From Micromonospora radicis (GTDB taxonomy: Bacteria; Actinomycetota; Actinomycetes; Mycobacteriales; Micromonosporaceae), in contig NZ_QXEC01000030.1 of the NCBI RefSeq assembly GCF_003583405.1, forward strand, positions 1-64,000: a stretch of DNA of 64,000 bases, in the 5' to 3' direction. The notes under the pieces were generated by a model that worked only from the letters and a program-made list of their open reading frames with translations, made no database searches and was not told the DNA's origin. This document shows, one piece after another, positions 63,846-64,000 of this stretch; positions within the stretch are counted from its first letter, which is position 1, and every line of letters starts with the position of its first letter. Both the position numbers and the translations under genes were made by a program.

Positions 63846-64000
63846 ATGCCGACCGCAGGGACAGGGGGACAGCCGTTGCGATCCTTCATCGCCAGGACCG
63901 CGATCCGTAACAACGCCCCAACCGACATCGGCCCCGCCCGTCTGGGGGTGCGCTGGGTCGACGTCGGACCGCCGGTGCGGGCCGAGATCGTCGTCATGCC
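63846..64000 (+). CDS. partial gene at window end, unknown
   Basis: The frame from ATG 63846 is open to the window edge (about 51 residues). An alternative TTG at 63876 has GGGGGA 6-7 nt upstream and gives a start RSFIARTAIRNNAPTDIGPA. It begins 3 nt after the giant ORF stop and so is probably co-transcribed with it; it could encode another immunity protein. Too little sequence to identify. Confidence 0.5.
   Translation, partial: MPTAGTGGQPLRSFIARTAIRNNAPTDIGPARLGVRWVDVGPPVRAEIVVM

Overview
This window comes from a high-GC actinobacterium, most likely a member of the Micromonosporaceae (Micromonospora or a close relative). The grounds are near-saturated GC at third codon positions, frequent GTG starts, coupled stop/start overlaps (GTGA, ATGA), a complete actinobacterial type VII secretion (T7SS/ESX-like) gene set, and a long GC-rich palindromic terminator of the AAGGGGCCC type that I associate with this family. 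The genus is an inference.

Layout. (1) 128-6637: a tightly packed minus-strand operon encodes a nitrate/sulfonate/taurine-type ABC importer, an aldehyde dehydrogenase and a dienelactone-hydrolase-like alpha/beta hydrolase. It is divergent from a MarR regulator. A DUF3500 lipoprotein gene (6681-7742) carries a very similar inverted repeat upstream and may belong to the same regulon. (2) 7800-11110: a decayed accessory stretch with a VOC remnant, an intact TetR regulator, a frameshifted membrane protein, the C-terminus of a YobI-like NTPase and a frameshifted VirB4/TraC-like conjugation ATPase. This looks like the scar of an integrative element. (3) 11204-19263: a membrane protein; a secreted GH62 arabinofuranosidase with LacI-type operators; a three-gene surface-glycan-like operon; an ECF sigma factor pseudogene; a lipoprotein. 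(4) 19331-22431: a translationally coupled pair, a response regulator/thioredoxin-reductase fusion and a cyclic-nucleotide-domain histidine kinase. (5) 22534-26910: a large secreted nuclease/5'-nucleotidase. (6) 27063-48624: the T7SS locus, with EccE, a beta-helix/AAA EccA-like protein, two mycosins, EccC, EccD, EccB, a WXG100 pair and secretion-partner proteins. Immunity-type genes (SUKH-3, SseB, YrhB/Imm35-SUKH-3) and a free-standing YwqJ-like deaminase are interleaved with it.

(7) 48667-63843 is the most remarkable part. A single reading frame of 5058 codons begins with a WXG100-like T7SS secretion domain and a Pro/Ala/Thr linker, then runs through a YwqJ-like deaminase, three papain-fold (glutamine-deamidase type) modules, a RelA/SpoT-like (p)ppNpp-synthetase toxin module, a Rossmann/flavoprotein-like module and two calpain-like protease modules. 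Three small immunity-like genes sit inside this open frame, all in the same +1 phase. A leucine-rich-repeat gene lies on the opposite strand inside it. The array therefore looks like a chain of toxin-tip/immunity cassettes in which all tips share one phase with the secretion domain and no toxin stop codon is present between them. The real translation products may be much shorter than the open frame.

How it fits together. The Ecc core and mycosins would export the WXG100 pair and the toxin. The YbaB-like and WXG100-like genes just upstream of the toxin are probable secretion partners. The Imm35, SUKH-3 and SseB proteins would protect the producer and its kin. All functional assignments are by reading motifs by eye; no database search was run.
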